Positions 49,993 to 63,517 of a stretch of 64,000 nt of DNA are shown here, piece by piece. The first letter of the stretch is position 1; each line of letters begins with the position of its first letter. The notes beneath the pieces were generated by a model that had not been told where the DNA came from, searched no databases, and worked only from the letters and a program-made list of their open reading frames with translations. The stretch comes from Urechis unicinctus (lineage: Eukaryota > Annelida > Polychaeta > Xenopneusta > Urechidae). The stretch lies in contig CM067354.1 of assembly GCA_034190875.2 (NCBI GenBank), positions 74,746,966 to 74,810,965 of the forward strand, read 5' to 3'. The position numbers and the translations under genes were made by a program.

Positions 49993-52465
49993 ACAAATAT
50001 TTCATGTCAACATCACAATCGAACGGTAAACGTTTGTATCCCTCTTAGCTTTACATACAGCCACATGACACCTTTGGGTATGACTTTTGTGATGATCATT
50101 CCTGAATGGGATTTAAATAACTCCGATATTTGTTAACAGTATTCAGAGCTGCTACATGAGACTTGGTCAATTGGTTTGAGGTACATGCAACTTAAGTTTA
50201 CCAATAAATTTAAACCACCCATTTTGGACTTCTATACTATGTTTTAGATCAGAACGTTATGACATGCATCGATCGATTGGTAATCGAGGACAAAGCCGTC
50301 TGTGTTTAACAAAATTCGCTTTCTATAGTTACTCTAAACCGTCTTCAAGAGCTCATTACACGAGTTGGATCGCTGAAATAACAATAACGCTTATATCTAG
50401 CTTCTGTGTCAGCGCTTCAAAGATGACTTGAATTAACGTAGTGGCATCAAGTAAATATCCCTTTCCACCCATGCGACCGAATTATGCCAAACGGTTGCAA
50501 ACAAGGACGCACCGCTTAGGGTCTTGTATAGTTAATTAGACATATGCTAGAAAGGCCATCGAAATCATCAATGCCCTGTTCTCTGTTCACCCAAGCCAGC
50601 CAGAAAAATACTAACAATACTTGGTGTGGTAGAATATTGTGCAGTCACATAACGCATGAATTGCTAGGCATGTCCAATATATCGACATTTGTATTGTGCT
50701 GTTTGATGGCTTAGTCACATATCTGCTTCCCGATCTATAAAGACATGCATGCAGTAGCATCGGCTGTGAATCGTGAGAATAATACAGATCGGAACCTTGT
50801 CTGCCATGCAGCCGGCTTAAATTCGGTCTGAAGGAGAGGATGTCACGATAATCATGATAACGAACGTTCCTATGTCGTACTCTACTTGTTAAGACTAAGA
50901 TATCTTGTTCAGAATAGCTTTTTGCTAAATCGATATGTTGACATTTGTAATACATACCTATTGATTGTGCATGTCCAATCCATATTTGATTGATATGTTA
51001 GGTTTGTAAGCGTCGCAATTGGCACGTCGGGGTTACCAGCTAATAATAACCAAGGCATAATACCTAGGTAGATTTATTGTCACAAAATAGTAGTAACTTA
51101 TGCCTGAATACACCGACCCGGAATTATCTCCTATCATGGAGCTCATAAATTGAAGTAATTTAAATGCAAGAATATGTAATTATCTTTTAAATGACCCCTT
51201 ATGAATAAAATGCGTGGTTTATAAGACACACTGCTTGCTTGAAAATGTTAACTTCTCGGAATCGATGATAGCTTCTATTTTTTCTTATCAGTTACTATTG
51301 CACATCTGAGCCATTCCAAATATTCATTACGTTATCATGATTGTCACATTACAGCACAGTGGACTCAATTTAAAAATGATAATGCAGATGATGACTTCAA
51401 ACTACTGGAATGTTCATCCGTTAACTGATTTGATTAACAATGCGTTCACTTATTGAAGCATAACAAAAAATGAAGCTTTACGAAATCCATATTTTGATAT
51501 GCAGCATCGATTCTTGACGCATAGACAAAGTTTAGACTACATTTAATCTGTCTAACCACATGTCAGAACCGGATTATATGCAGAACCTATTGCAGTAATG
51601 TGGTGGAGTTACCGCATGATGATACCCATTTCCTGAATGGGTTGTTGGGCCATAAATTAAGTAACTTTTTTATTTTGAAAGCTAACAATTATAATGCGTG
51701 CAAGAATGTCAAATATTTGTTGAACATAACAATGATGAAAACATCTCTTATTGCAGGCGAAAGCGTGTGCCATCAAACATCTTAAATGCAATAACATGGT
51801 AATGTTAACATATCGATCGGGTAAAAAGCTAACTTACGCCTGCCAGCAACTGTTTCGCACAAACGACTCCGCAACTTGACGAACAAGTGTGACCGACAAT
51901 CCCAAAGCTTCACTGTGTGCCCGTGGCAATAAGCTAGAAGGAATAAGAAATGTTCGGCAAACTCAGGTTATAACGCATGATGAGGCTATCAGCATTGTAC
52001 GACATGGCATCATTCTTCTTTCCAAGGCTTGCTTAATCCAAATAGTTAGTTGTGAATGACTAAAATGGCGTTAAATACTGAATGTATAATAAATTGATTT
52101 ATAGTTGAGATTTATTAGCAACACGAGACTTTGAACTTAAAGAGTGTAGGCCCATTAAATGAGCTTTGAGGTAATCGTCTGCGCTCATATCCATTACCTT
52201 ATCGATGCATCGTTCATTGTTGCAACGAAAATATGATTTGCTACCACCATTGCTCATTTGATATGCCCTAATTGCTGAAACGGTTAACCAACTCATCCGA
52301 GCAGCTTGGCCAGTTTGTTGCCCTTCATGGCAAAATCCATACTGACTAGACAAGAGCAATCAAAGTGGAGCCAAATACAGCGGGATCAGATAAAACAAAC
52401 CTAATTCAATGGGCCCATACAGAATGTAACCCAATAACAGTCAACTTCTGTGAATCGCACTACAA

Positions 52466-52484
52466 CCCCCCCCCCCCCCCCCCC
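52466..52484. repeat. (C)19 homopolymer in F4
   Basis: Nineteen consecutive C shortly before the block at 52,490. The corresponding place in F1 (about 18,790-18,840) has no C run, so it arose in F4. Confidence 0.93.
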
Positions 52485-53493
52485 AACCACCAGTCATTGG
52501 AATAGTCTCCACAATGTTTGTGGCGTGGTCAATGTGTAACATAATAACGACTATTTTCGGATCCCTTGGAAAAGTGATGCAATGTTATGTAAGCTGCATA
52601 CGGTTAATTGCATTGCATATTAAAATCATTAGGTAATTTGCATATATGTTGCTGGAATATAATTAAGCTTGCACAGAATATAACCGCTTTAAAGAGTTAA
52701 CTACTTTACATTGTCTAGCAGCATGACAAAGCAACATATCATTAGAATGTTGCCTTGCAAAAGTTCATGGGCCTCATTTGTCGTTATTGTCATCTGTTTT
52801 TCTCAAATATTGAAACAAATAATTGTACAGAGCTTACGTACAACGAACTGCAGAAGCTTAGTCCCAGCCTTTTCTCTCATATTAATAAGGCAATTCAATA
52901 ATGTGATGTAACAACATTATTGCAGTTGGAAAATTTTGATAAATGAAAAATCATTGTTTTCATACGTCTATAGCTTCTATGATTTTGATATGTAAATTCC
53001 GAGTTTACCTGGTCACACTACCAGGCAATTCTCTCGCTCATTATCGACGGGACAATGGAGTACGCTACTTGAAGCGATGGTTTTAACGCTTCATGAAAGT
53101 TCAATCCGGTTTTCCACCAACTAACGCGACGATATGAAGTTCCGCCGAGGACAATTGCTTATTTGTTAAGGTCAAACATTCCTTGTATATTTATTGCACT
53201 GATATCAAATGAGGTAATGGTAAACAGATGTACACCAATTAATTCAAACATTCTAAAAAGAATTAAATGCAGTTGCTTCAGAATCGCATTCAATCCTCTC
53301 AGATATAGCTGACATTAATGCTCGTAGTTCCAAATAGGATAAGAATAACTTGCCTCTGCGGCAGATATTAATAATAGCTAGAGCAACTAATTGAATAACA
53401 TACATTTATAAGGAAAGTGAAGAAAGGTAATCGGCCTGTCCGCTATCGCACTCATGACATCAAGCAATGGAAGCTATTTTGGATGACTGACAT

Positions 53494-53724
53494 TTGCAAT
53501 GCAACCTTCTCTGGGTTTTGCTGCTCTTTGAGCAACGCCTGGCATTCACGTTCGTGGCTTTCCACAACTGTAAATCCGGATGCCTAAACTGTCATTATGG
53601 TGTTTGCTCTTATACAGAGGACAAAAATTATTGCACGATTGCAATTTATATTACTATCGATGTGTACTATGTGCTAAGCATAGTTTGCAACAATATGATG
53701 GGGTGCGCTTTAGCGAGGGTGTAA
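53494..53724 (+). other. 76-codon frame in F4 sharing its end with F3
   Basis: The sister of the F3 frame that ends at 47,748, with the same phase and stop over the last 39 codons. The predicted peptide is cysteine-containing (CKSGCLNCHYGVC), a pattern partly visible in the broken F1 counterpart. There is no signal peptide or known domain. The evidence for coding is weak. Confidence 0.15.
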
Positions 53725-54325
53725 TTGGTTGAGTAAAACAGTGAACAAAAAAATTAATGGAGCGATGCAATTCTGGTTTTTCGAGCGCTTGTCGCGTATG
53801 ATGCAATTGCGAACGGTGAATGACTTTCGAGTGAAAAGCATACTTGGATATTAGCAATCATTTTGCATAAGCTATCAATCACGTTAGTGTGGTTGTTATT
53901 TAGACAGGGTTCCATATAATTTAAACGTGCTGATATAGTTTAAGACGTGACCGGCAACACATTCCGGGCTCTAGTGGCATATATCTTGCAAATAAATACA
54001 GTTACTGTTGGTTTGACGCTTTTCGACACTACATCTATATATCATTCACGGTTTGGATGATGATGAAGTAGACGACGTACAACTCCTTAGAATTCACATA
54101 CTTGTTGATAAATCACTCATCTCGTTTTATGACGCAACCTATTTAGACCAAAGTAAAAAACTGTTTACGCAGCTTAAGTCAAAGAGTTATATAGATAAAC
54201 ATAAGCGTTATATAATTGTAGGTCACCGGTAGAAGGACAACTGCTAGTGTAGTGTTATGACCTCTCCGTTGATATTGATGGGTATATCAACTGATAAATA
54301 TAGCATTCACTATTCGGCCCGTGCA

Positions 54326-55168
54326 AACATACATACATATATACACAAGTACATATATACACACATACATATATACATATATACATATATACATATATAC
54401 ATACATACAGACAGCACATACATACATACATACATACATGACATACATACATACATCCATACATACATACATACATACATACATACATACATACATACAT
54501 ACATACATACATACATACATACATACATACATACATACATACATACATACATACATACATACATACATACATACATACATACATACATACATACATACAC
54601 ATACATACATACATACACATACATACCATACATACATACATACATACATACATACATACATACATACATACATACATACATACACATACATACACATACA
54701 TACATACATACATACATACATACATACATACATACATACATACATACATACATACATACATACATACACATACATAGACATATACATACATACATACATA
54801 CATACACACATACATGTACATACATACATGTGGTCGGTAACATACATTAGTCAGCACGATGGATACATACACACATACATACATACAAACATACATACAT
54901 ACATACATACATACATACATACATACATACATACATACATACATACATACATACATACATACATACATACATACATACATACATACATACATACATACAT
55001 ACATACATACATACATACATACATACATACATACATACATACATACATACGTACATACCATACATACACAGACATACATACATACATCCACACATACATA
55101 CATACATACATACATACACATACATACGTACATTTATTTTACATACATACATACACAGACGTATACAT
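54326..55168. repeat. (ACAT)n microsatellite in F4, two sub-arrays
   Basis: Two ACAT arrays (54,326-54,830 and 54,863-55,168) separated by about 33 bases of non-repeat sequence (gtggtcggtaac...cagcacgatgg). There are scattered interruptions, and TA-rich variants at both outer ends. It lies at the same position in the unit as the F1 and F3 arrays. Frames of up to 292 codons through it are artefacts of the repeat. Confidence 0.98.
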
Positions 55169-55810
55169 TACCAAATAACTAAGGGGATGGCGCGAAAAAA
55201 ACACTTGTCACAATAAAGAACATTGGTTGTTTTATGATAATATTCATTGCCTGAATAGGTTTCTGTGCCATAAAGTTACATAAATTTTTCATTTATATCT
55301 CATCACATGTTTTGGGTCACTGCAGTTCCTACTCTGTCGGTTCGCAGTGTACAAAGTAATAATGCTTGAAAATTTATGACAAGCAGTCCTAATAGAGGGT
55401 AACATTCGTACTAATTCAATGGATACGGGGATGTCGCAATACTCAAGCTGGCGTATATTTGCCTCACGTAGTGCCATTCCGTTAATTAATGGTGGTTGGG
55501 AAGATCGCTGTGCTTGCGTTGGAGAGGAAGATTGTATGGCATTTTGCGCATAACTCTGCAACGTTGGTTGGAAAATAAGAAGACGCTTAAATTTATACAG
55601 ATGGACAATTTTTGTGGTGATCAATTGCCTGATACTTATACTTAATACTTGACTGCAAGAAGAAGCCGATCATGCATTGGCAATGGCGTCAATAATTGGG
55701 AATAGTATCAACTTTGCACTCATGATAGAGCTCATAGGTAGTACATGCAAGAATATATGTCGAGTTGGAGAATGATTGCTATTACGTAAGTAAACCTACT
55801 GAATGGCTAC

Positions 55811-58800
55811 CAAGTGTAACGCCAAAATGTGGTCCCTTTACACCATATTGATCGATGATCATAAATGTAAGCAATGAAATAATCGTTCTCACGAATGAAC
55901 AATTTTGATTGTATCTATCGTTACCAGACATATTCATATGAGCTAGAAACCTCATTAAGCTATTGGTCAACACGTAGAGTGGTTAAGCTTATTGATATTA
56001 TCTTGAACCTTGCAATTGATATATTATATATTATATTTGCCACATCGATTCTTGACTGATAGACAAAGGCATCACTAACATATATCTACCTTACAAAATT
56101 ACTGAAATGGATTATATGCAGAACCTATTTTCTCAATTGGTTGTAAGACCACACAAGTGATTTTACCTCCTGTTTACATCACATTGTCGGTATAAATGGA
56201 GCTCCTTTACATTTGGCTTGAGTGAATTCAGCAATAAAGTTCGTAAATCACATCATCATGTGATATTTTCACTAAATCTCCGGCCTTTGAAACACCCTAC
56301 TTATAAGTAACAACCGAACTTACATCGTACATTCGCACATGGAATTGGTATTCGCAATATATTTGAACTGTTAGACATTTGACCTGGTACGCACTAATAA
56401 AGCCAGTTTGGTGATTCTAGTATAGTTCTGGGTGAACACATAACCATCCTAATGAAAAAGAATAATAACTACTTGATCTATCATAAATCCTTGTTATATA
56501 AAACTACATATATAATTTCCAAACTTCCTGTCATCTTAGCGCATCATGTCAAAATGTGTTGCTAGTTACTTCTCAACTCCATTGTAAAATATTCATGGTC
56601 GTATCCCGCACTTCACGATATGATCGGTGTAATAGTGATGCATTTTATAACATGTTTGATTAACGTTTCTTATGCATAAACTTGGCGCGTTAACGAGGAA
56701 TCGATCCGTATTTAAATGGCTTATATGTAATCATATGACAGACGGGAGCGCAATGATAGCAGTCGTCACTCTATTGTCTGCCAAAATCACTCCGGGAATT
56801 GATCAACGAAGACTAACATATTGTCCGGCATTTCCCCCGGTTAATAATGATTACGTTTGCAACATAATCATTGCTCGTGATGGCACAGTTAAATATCATT
56901 CGTGCAACTACCTGAAATAACATTATAATATTTACCAAACGTGGTCGTCATATCATCGGAGTATCTAGCAAAGAGTGATGACTGCAATTCGATCTATTCC
57001 CTCATAATTGAGGGCGGCATCGATCTGTAACGAACTAATGCAGTAAATACCTGTGGCAGCATTGTGCACGCTTGGCAGCACATTATGTTAGCTAATCAAT
57101 AGTGTAAGTTGACACAAGATACATGCACCACAGTCTGCGTCAGCATGGCACAATATTTAATCCATGCAAGACTAGCAATCAATCAATACGGAGCAATATA
57201 GCGAATATGCTAAGCTTTTGCGTACAATCGAATTTCGTAACAAGCATTTGTTAGGTTAAAGCACCCAAAAAATTAGACATATCATCCGCAAGACATAATA
57301 AGATAAAGGCATACTTACAATGGTAATATCAGTATACTAGTAAAATAGTACCGATGGCGAGCATGATTACCATGCTGTCGGCCGAAATTCGGACGGTAAA
57401 ATCGCTTGCTTATAGGACTGGTAAAGACTGACATATTACCTGACAGTGCTGTATTGAGCAGCCACGTATTTGTCAGATCTACGAGATACATACGCTTAGA
57501 TAATCGTTATTGGATATTAGATCTTGATCCACGGTCTGCGGCCTATTCCACGTGACAAGGTAAGACGACAACATCGACATTATATTATTCGGAACATGGC
57601 AGATTCAGATAGGATTGATACGCTGTGCCGCCATAGAATGACACGTTGATCGGAAGATTGTGCTGTACAATTGCTTCATCCTAGCGGGTAGAGCAACGTT
57701 GTGACAATTGTTGGTTAAGCAGCGCAGGATTGAGTTATGGAAGATAAATCCGCATTATAATATGTAACCTATAATAGGTTCTTTGCCCCTCGGTACACGA
57801 GTCATCAATCACTATGTGGATGTAGATAATATAGGTGAGTGAGTAAGTTTACCCTTGAACGTATCCGATGTACCATTCTTTTCACTGTGTTATCCGAGCC
57901 TCTGATGAAGAAAAGTTTGCTAGTAGTTACACATCAACTTAGACGATGATCGTGTAATCCATAGCAAAACACAAAATTCTAGCCAAGCACAATAGAGTCA
58001 CGAATCAATTCCAGACGTTTGTACATTATGGATATGTCACGACCAGGCAGTCTAGACGCACTCTGGTAATTGCTCCATTGGATCAAACGTAACCTGGATA
58101 CATATATCAGGGACATATTTCGAGCAAATTGCAATATGTGTCTTCAGTGTGTTTGTCAGTGATAAGACACTCTCTGACACGGTCATCGCTAGCAGTCGTC
58201 AAGATTACAGCTGTCTTGGGACCAATACATTTTAATTCCATCCATAATTGTTACATTTGCAGTCAAATTCAAGCAGTTGTAGGAAATTTATACCCAATAT
58301 ATAGCAGTTTATCTTGAAGTTAGCAATTGTACATGATAAAAATCACATGCAGCGAGTTTCATAACACGTGGTTTATGAATGTATCGTCATAAATGTTTAC
58401 ATTGTACATGGTAAGTTACATCTCGACAAAACAATGTCAAGCTGAGAAGCGCACGACTCCCTCCTATTACATAACAAGCCTAATCTTACATATACAGTTT
58501 GTATCTGGCATCTAATGATCTTGTCAACCGATCATTGTTTTTTCCTTGGCTGGATTACTTACAGTTTCATGTACGGTAACATTTGAAAAAAACATCAAAT
58601 GTTGGAATCAAAAAGCAAATTCAAATTAAAGCAGATGCACATGAACACAGTTTAAGTATATAACTGAACGCTGATGCGTTTACGATAAACGGCGCACATA
58701 ATATGCTGGGTTACAAATACGTGACATGTTATCAAACTCACTAATCATCGTGTTAAGTGTTAAGTTATTGACTAGAGGCTGTCTTACGTCATTCAAGGAA

Positions 58801-60440
58801 GTTTTCTTGACCAAATAGGAACCCATGCACGTTATTCAATGTGTCTTTCATTCACATGTACAATGAGGCGTTAAACCCCGCAGCAGTAAACTCGGTGTTG
58901 GCGTGACATAAATGTTGAGTTACTCTTATTATTGATGCCTCGTCGCCTTGAATGTAAATGTAATGATAATGTGTAACTTGTTGTTGTGATACAATGTTTA
59001 TTATTAAATGGATGTTTGATGGCGAGAATATTTTAATAAGTTATGAGCTCAAACTAACTTTGTTGCATATTTCCGTATGGTGATATTCTATGTTTGCATA
59101 TCAACAAAATCCCTAATATTGCCAACGAGGCATTTATTACCGTATATTTGATGGTAAAGACCTTATGGCGCCTTGATAAAAATGCGTGAATTGTGTTGAG
59201 AAATGCCATCATGTTAAAAAATGAATAAGTTGCTCAATCATTCCCTTGCATGTATCCAACAGTACATCTAGGAGGGTGCTTTCATTAATTTGCGTTGTAT
59301 GCTTATTACTCGTTGCCAAGTCATATGCCAGTATATATAAGAAACAAAACATATGTGTACGCATGTGTGTCTAACAAGCTGAATATATTACTGCAACCTG
59401 AGCATTTATGCATCATTCTACCCAATTTAAAAAATTGGCCATGGATGCACACTGACATTATATATCTGCACAATAACACGTATAATACGTGGTTAAATAT
59501 TAAATGTTTGCACATTTTGACATTAAATTGATGATATATACACAAGCAAGCAGCAATAATGGTGCAGGTGGAAGCATTCGCATCAAGCAATTACGTTACT
59601 ATGATAACATATCGATCGGACAAAATCTTATTTTTACACTTTTCATCAACTAGTTTAGCTGAATGTAACCCTCTGCTTGGCAAACATGTAATATCGAACA
59701 TGTACATGGCACCTTGTTCCATAAGCTAGATACAACGCAATCCCGTCCACATAAGGTTAACTCAGATTAAAACTCGCGCTGAAGATATCAACGCTGCACG
59801 ACACGGCATCATACTTATTCCACACGGCAGATCTTGAATGATTAAAATGGCAGTGAACACTGAATCTAACGTAAATAAATTTATTAGAAGGATCCGATCT
59901 AGGGCGGACACGTTTGATGAGTGCAGCCACTCATCATCTGCGCTCGCATCCATCACCGTCTACATATAACATTTTATGCTGCAATAGGCATAAACCCCAT
60001 TTCCATGCACTTGGTGCACCTCTATTTTACCCTGGTTAGTCCTATTGTTCATGCTTATATGCCTGATAGCTGGGGCAAATAAACTAAGCCATCAGCATTT
60101 TTACTGCTTATTGCCTAATCCATATCGTCAATAGATCGTCGCGAATTTTTGTGATAAACGGTTTGTTAAATGCACATGTATAATCGGACTTGGTTACACA
60201 TGTAAGGACCCAATATGTTTTCAAAATGCACTCGATTTAACACAACTTATGTACGTCAATATGTATAACAGTTGCTAAAAATAAAGAAGTAAACTCGGTA
60301 GCCTAAAACGATTATTAAAGGATCATATTGTGTATGACCGCTACCTTCAAAGATAACATTTATCGATGTCAATGTTACCCTTAGCTAAGCTCCATACATC
60401 ATTTATTTATGGTTTGAGTGGAAATAGTGGAATTATTAGA
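55811..60440 (+). repeat. F-family segment, copy F5 (left part only)
   Basis: Opens with 55,820-56,025 (44,045-44,220 in F3), then the start block at 56,043. It runs parallel to F2 as far as 60,360 and additionally keeps 59,570-59,960, the part seen in F1 at 17,900-18,320 and at 33,580-33,930. It ends at the F1 position of about 18,750, like F2, and is followed after about 200 bases by a (TA)n array. The block at 57,465-57,605 is unusually close (about 90% by eye) to F2 26,790-26,930. Confidence 0.87.
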
Positions 60441-60639
60441 CAAAAGCTGGTAAATTAAATTCCATAAATGTGCAATGCCAATGAACACACGTCGGCATGG
60501 TGTAACGGAGCAGTAATAAACAATTTAGAGTAGTGATGAATAGAGCGGAATCGATATGTTAATCATTATGTGCCCTAGTAGCCACCCTCGCATGTAATCT
60601 ACATGCACATTGACTAAAACACAAAGTAGAACAAAAAGT

Positions 60640-60652
60640 ATATATATAAAAA

Positions 60653-60734
<82 letters not shown>

Positions 60735-60749
60735 TATATATATATAGTA

Positions 60750-60842
<93 letters not shown>

Positions 60843-60848
60843 ATATAG
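60640..60848. repeat. (TA)n array right of F5
   Basis: About 200 bases of TA dinucleotide with a few 'ctatata' and 'gtatct' breaks. A 150-codon minus-strand frame runs through it because TA repeats can be read without stops in one phase; only its first 75 codons lie outside the array, and they have no recognised content. Confidence 0.97.
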
Positions 60849-63517
60849 CACGGTAAATATCCTACGCACTCCATAAATGCATCAAACATAGAAGACGGCA
60901 TGTTAAAATAAAATAGGTATTCATTGTTTAGAAATTTACGACTGAGAGCGGGTTCTAGGATCTTGACATATACAGATGAACTCATCACCAAATTGTCAGC
61001 GCACTGAAATTGCTGCATTGCTAAAAATTTATCTGGGTTGGGAGTTTCCGCCCCTGTTCTGTTCACAATCTATGTCTGTGTTTGAATCTAAGCTAATTAT
61101 CATGTAATTGAACTGATCGTACGATTTTCGAGTGAATTCCATAAGATGTTGCAGAGAGAAAATTATTGTCATGATCCACTACTTCCTAAGTATGTTTCTT
61201 AATATCCTCAATAGCATGTGACTTCTTGCACTACTCCATCCTCGCCTAAATTTCACTTATCGTTTTGCTTATTTATCCGGAGATTTTTATAAACAATCCT
61301 TCGTATTGCCATTAATGGTGCTAGAAAAATATGCAGTGGTACGGAACCTGAGTCTTACCAAATAAAATTGCAATCAAATCACCGATGGCTGCGCCTTATG
61401 TTGTCAGAGTAAAAGTTAGTGCGATCACTGTAAGAAAGTGTCAGCTTTATCTTTTTGCGGCTATGACGGCAAAACTTAGTGACTTGTATGGTGCAACAAA
61501 GCAAGCGATTTACTTGCAAAGAGGAAAAAGTTCAATCTACTAGCTCAGGGTGTTGTATGTGATAGACAATGTGCAATGCGCACATTATACGGGTCAGTAA
61601 ATTTGTCACAATTGCTGGTCTCAAGAAATGTTTTGCTAATTGGTATAAATGGCTTTAGCCAATCACTGTGAAATCGTCTCGGCAATAACACAGTGTACTG
61701 TTATATACACAATAGTAAAGCTGCCATAAAACGATTGGACAATTTCATTAAACCAACAGAGAATATTCGTATAAGGACTGTCATATCTTGTCAGTAATTA
61801 TGTGAGCGTTACGGCTCTGTATAATTCGTAATAACGGATCTAACATACAGCAGTAACCATAAGAGAGTTATAATGTGACCCGCATAGATCAGTATTTATG
61901 CAGTTCACTTCATTATGTAGACAAAATACATTACCATAGAGTTAACAACTTAATCTGGCTTAGGCCATTGTACAAATACGTTTATAAGCATATTATAATA
62001 TTACAATATGATGATTTAACAGCCACATGCTTTTATTTTATCCACGGAAAGGCGTTCATTAAGGTTAATATTATTGGGCAAAGATCGATATTCCTTCGTG
62101 CGATACAAATGGCATTTTTCTCATCAATTATATTAAAACCCTTAATAATAGCAAAGTATGCATTACAAAAAGTAGTTAAATTAAGTTTACATATTCACTT
62201 CAAAACCTCACACCTCATTAAGTGACGCTTAATCATGCAACAAAATCAAGTAGTTCACTCAATACTATTAACCACCAAATGTGCAAAGTGACCAATTTCG
62301 TTATCGATGAAAACGCAACTAGAATTTTGTTAAAGAATCATTGTGCTCCTCCCATATATTAATATAAAACACGCTTTATTGCGTCCGAACTCCAATTGTT
62401 AAGACCATGACATACGGTGCACATGATCCATTCATTGACACTCTTTCACCTAACGTATCAGTAGAAATCAAGTGTAAGTTGCGACTGTACCAGGATATAT
62501 GTATAAGTTAATTGACACGCAAGTTCAAGTTGTCAGTCCTTGTCATTTTCTTGGTTAAATAATGTTTTAAATCATTTATTTCTATCTGTGACCTGATCAT
62601 TGATAACATATCAAATTATGTATTGTTGTGTCTCATATATAAGATAAATTACTTTCAGTAACGGTTTTATGATATGAGGGTCGGCCTCCTAGATTATGTG
62701 CGGAATCCAAGAATGGAACATGACACACTACCAACAAGAGATCTACTACCCTGCATAGTGACAATGGCCGTGGGGTAGTATTGTGCATAACAATAGCTAA
62801 GGAAGCTGAGTTCCGTGCGTTTTATACTTAGATATGTACAGTTGATATATAAACAGAGCCGCAAATATGATGCGTTTTCTGCTACATTACCGTTACAATT
62901 ATAAAAAATGGTGACGTTGTCTACCAGTGTAACATTTGCATATGAATTCCGTCTATATACCGTCGTTGATTTGTATAATGAAGGAATCCGATTATCATTC
63001 ATTAATTTAAGTTTTAATCCGCGAATGCGCTGTGCAACGCCTGGTCATGAGCGGGAATGCTGTTCAATTACTTGGCGTCGTAGTTACATTTCCATATTTT
63101 TGCCACATTCATATCGCTGTTGGTTTTGCACAACAAACGCGCTCATATGCCCACGATTCTGTAAAATCTAATATTTCTTAGTACATGGATCGTCTGATTT
63201 CTAGGTATAAACAACCATCGTAGAGCAGGTAATGAGAAAACCAACGGTAAACCTACCCTGTAAAAAGAGCCAATATTAAATTTCTATAACTTTTAGTTAT
63301 TATCATAAGGTGCATTCAGATGTCCCTGGTAAATCACTGCGCCAAATGAAGGCTCGTGCGCAGGACGGATTTAACCAAAACCAACTAGTAATAATATTCG
63401 GCCTAATCGTATTTCGTCGATTCGAATGACGACAGTATTGTGTTGTATTTTTCCTAGTAAGTCGTGGGTTTCAGGGCCAGAACAACACATCAATGCAGCT
63501 AAATGTAACTATAAGTC
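60849..63517. other. unique AT-rich sequence, no gene assigned
   Basis: Open frames of 116 codons (61,875-62,225, plus) and 102 codons (62,694-63,002, minus, overlapped by an 87-codon plus frame) are the longest. The 116-codon frame is rich in isoleucine, leucine and lysine, as AT-rich chance frames are. No domain, repeat partner or RNA gene is seen. Confidence 0.4.

Larger units (their letters stand above)
44040..51300 (+). repeat. F-family segment, copy F3
   Basis: The first block, 44,045-44,220, matches 55,820-56,025 in F5 (words ctttacac.atattga and cattgagctactg). Later blocks are: 45,560-45,780 (16,690-16,870 in F1); 45,930-46,060 (16,925-17,040); 46,395-46,490 (17,300-17,390); 46,890-47,260 (19,010-19,420); 47,490-47,760; 47,985-48,060 (19,960-20,030); 48,330-48,540 (20,085-20,240); 49,105-49,260; the ACAT array; then 50,150-50,940 (22,915-23,760) and 51,100-51,300. 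After the array, F3 lacks the part represented by 21,900-22,250 in F1. Confidence 0.87.
51300..55810 (+). repeat. F-family segment, copy F4
   Basis: Begins with the start block (51,512-51,690, matching 14,263-14,400, 25,715 and 56,043), then jumps to the part matching 17,830 in F1, so the equivalent of about 14,400-17,830 is deleted. It continues with 51,750-52,120 (17,880-18,220), 52,140-52,350, 52,490-52,570 (18,850-18,900), 52,875-53,190 (19,020-19,330), 53,440-53,730 and 53,895-54,050, then the ACAT array and 55,235-55,540 (21,915-22,245). It ends with 55,660-55,760, which resembles 51,090-51,190. F5 follows directly. Confidence 0.87.

Noticed and set aside
49514-50029. Open frames of about 150 codons on both strands
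   Set aside because: Same cause: the ACAT array of F3.
50611-50955. 114-codon minus-strand frame in F3
   Set aside because: The colinear F1 sequence (23,400-23,760) has several stops in that phase.
54829-54864. The spacer between the two F4 sub-arrays shares a 15-base word (gtcagcacgatggat) with 48,818-48,832
   Set aside because: One or two shared 15-mers are expected by chance in a window of this size, and the flanks do not match.
54255-55182. Open frames of up to 292 codons on both strands
   Set aside because: Same cause: the ACAT array of F4.
55289-55624. 111-codon minus-strand frame in F4
   Set aside because: The F1 counterpart (about 21,960-22,250) is interrupted in the same phase.
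60614-61066. 150-codon minus-strand frame
   Set aside because: Half is TA array. The remaining 75 codons show no recognisable pattern and have no sister copy to support them.
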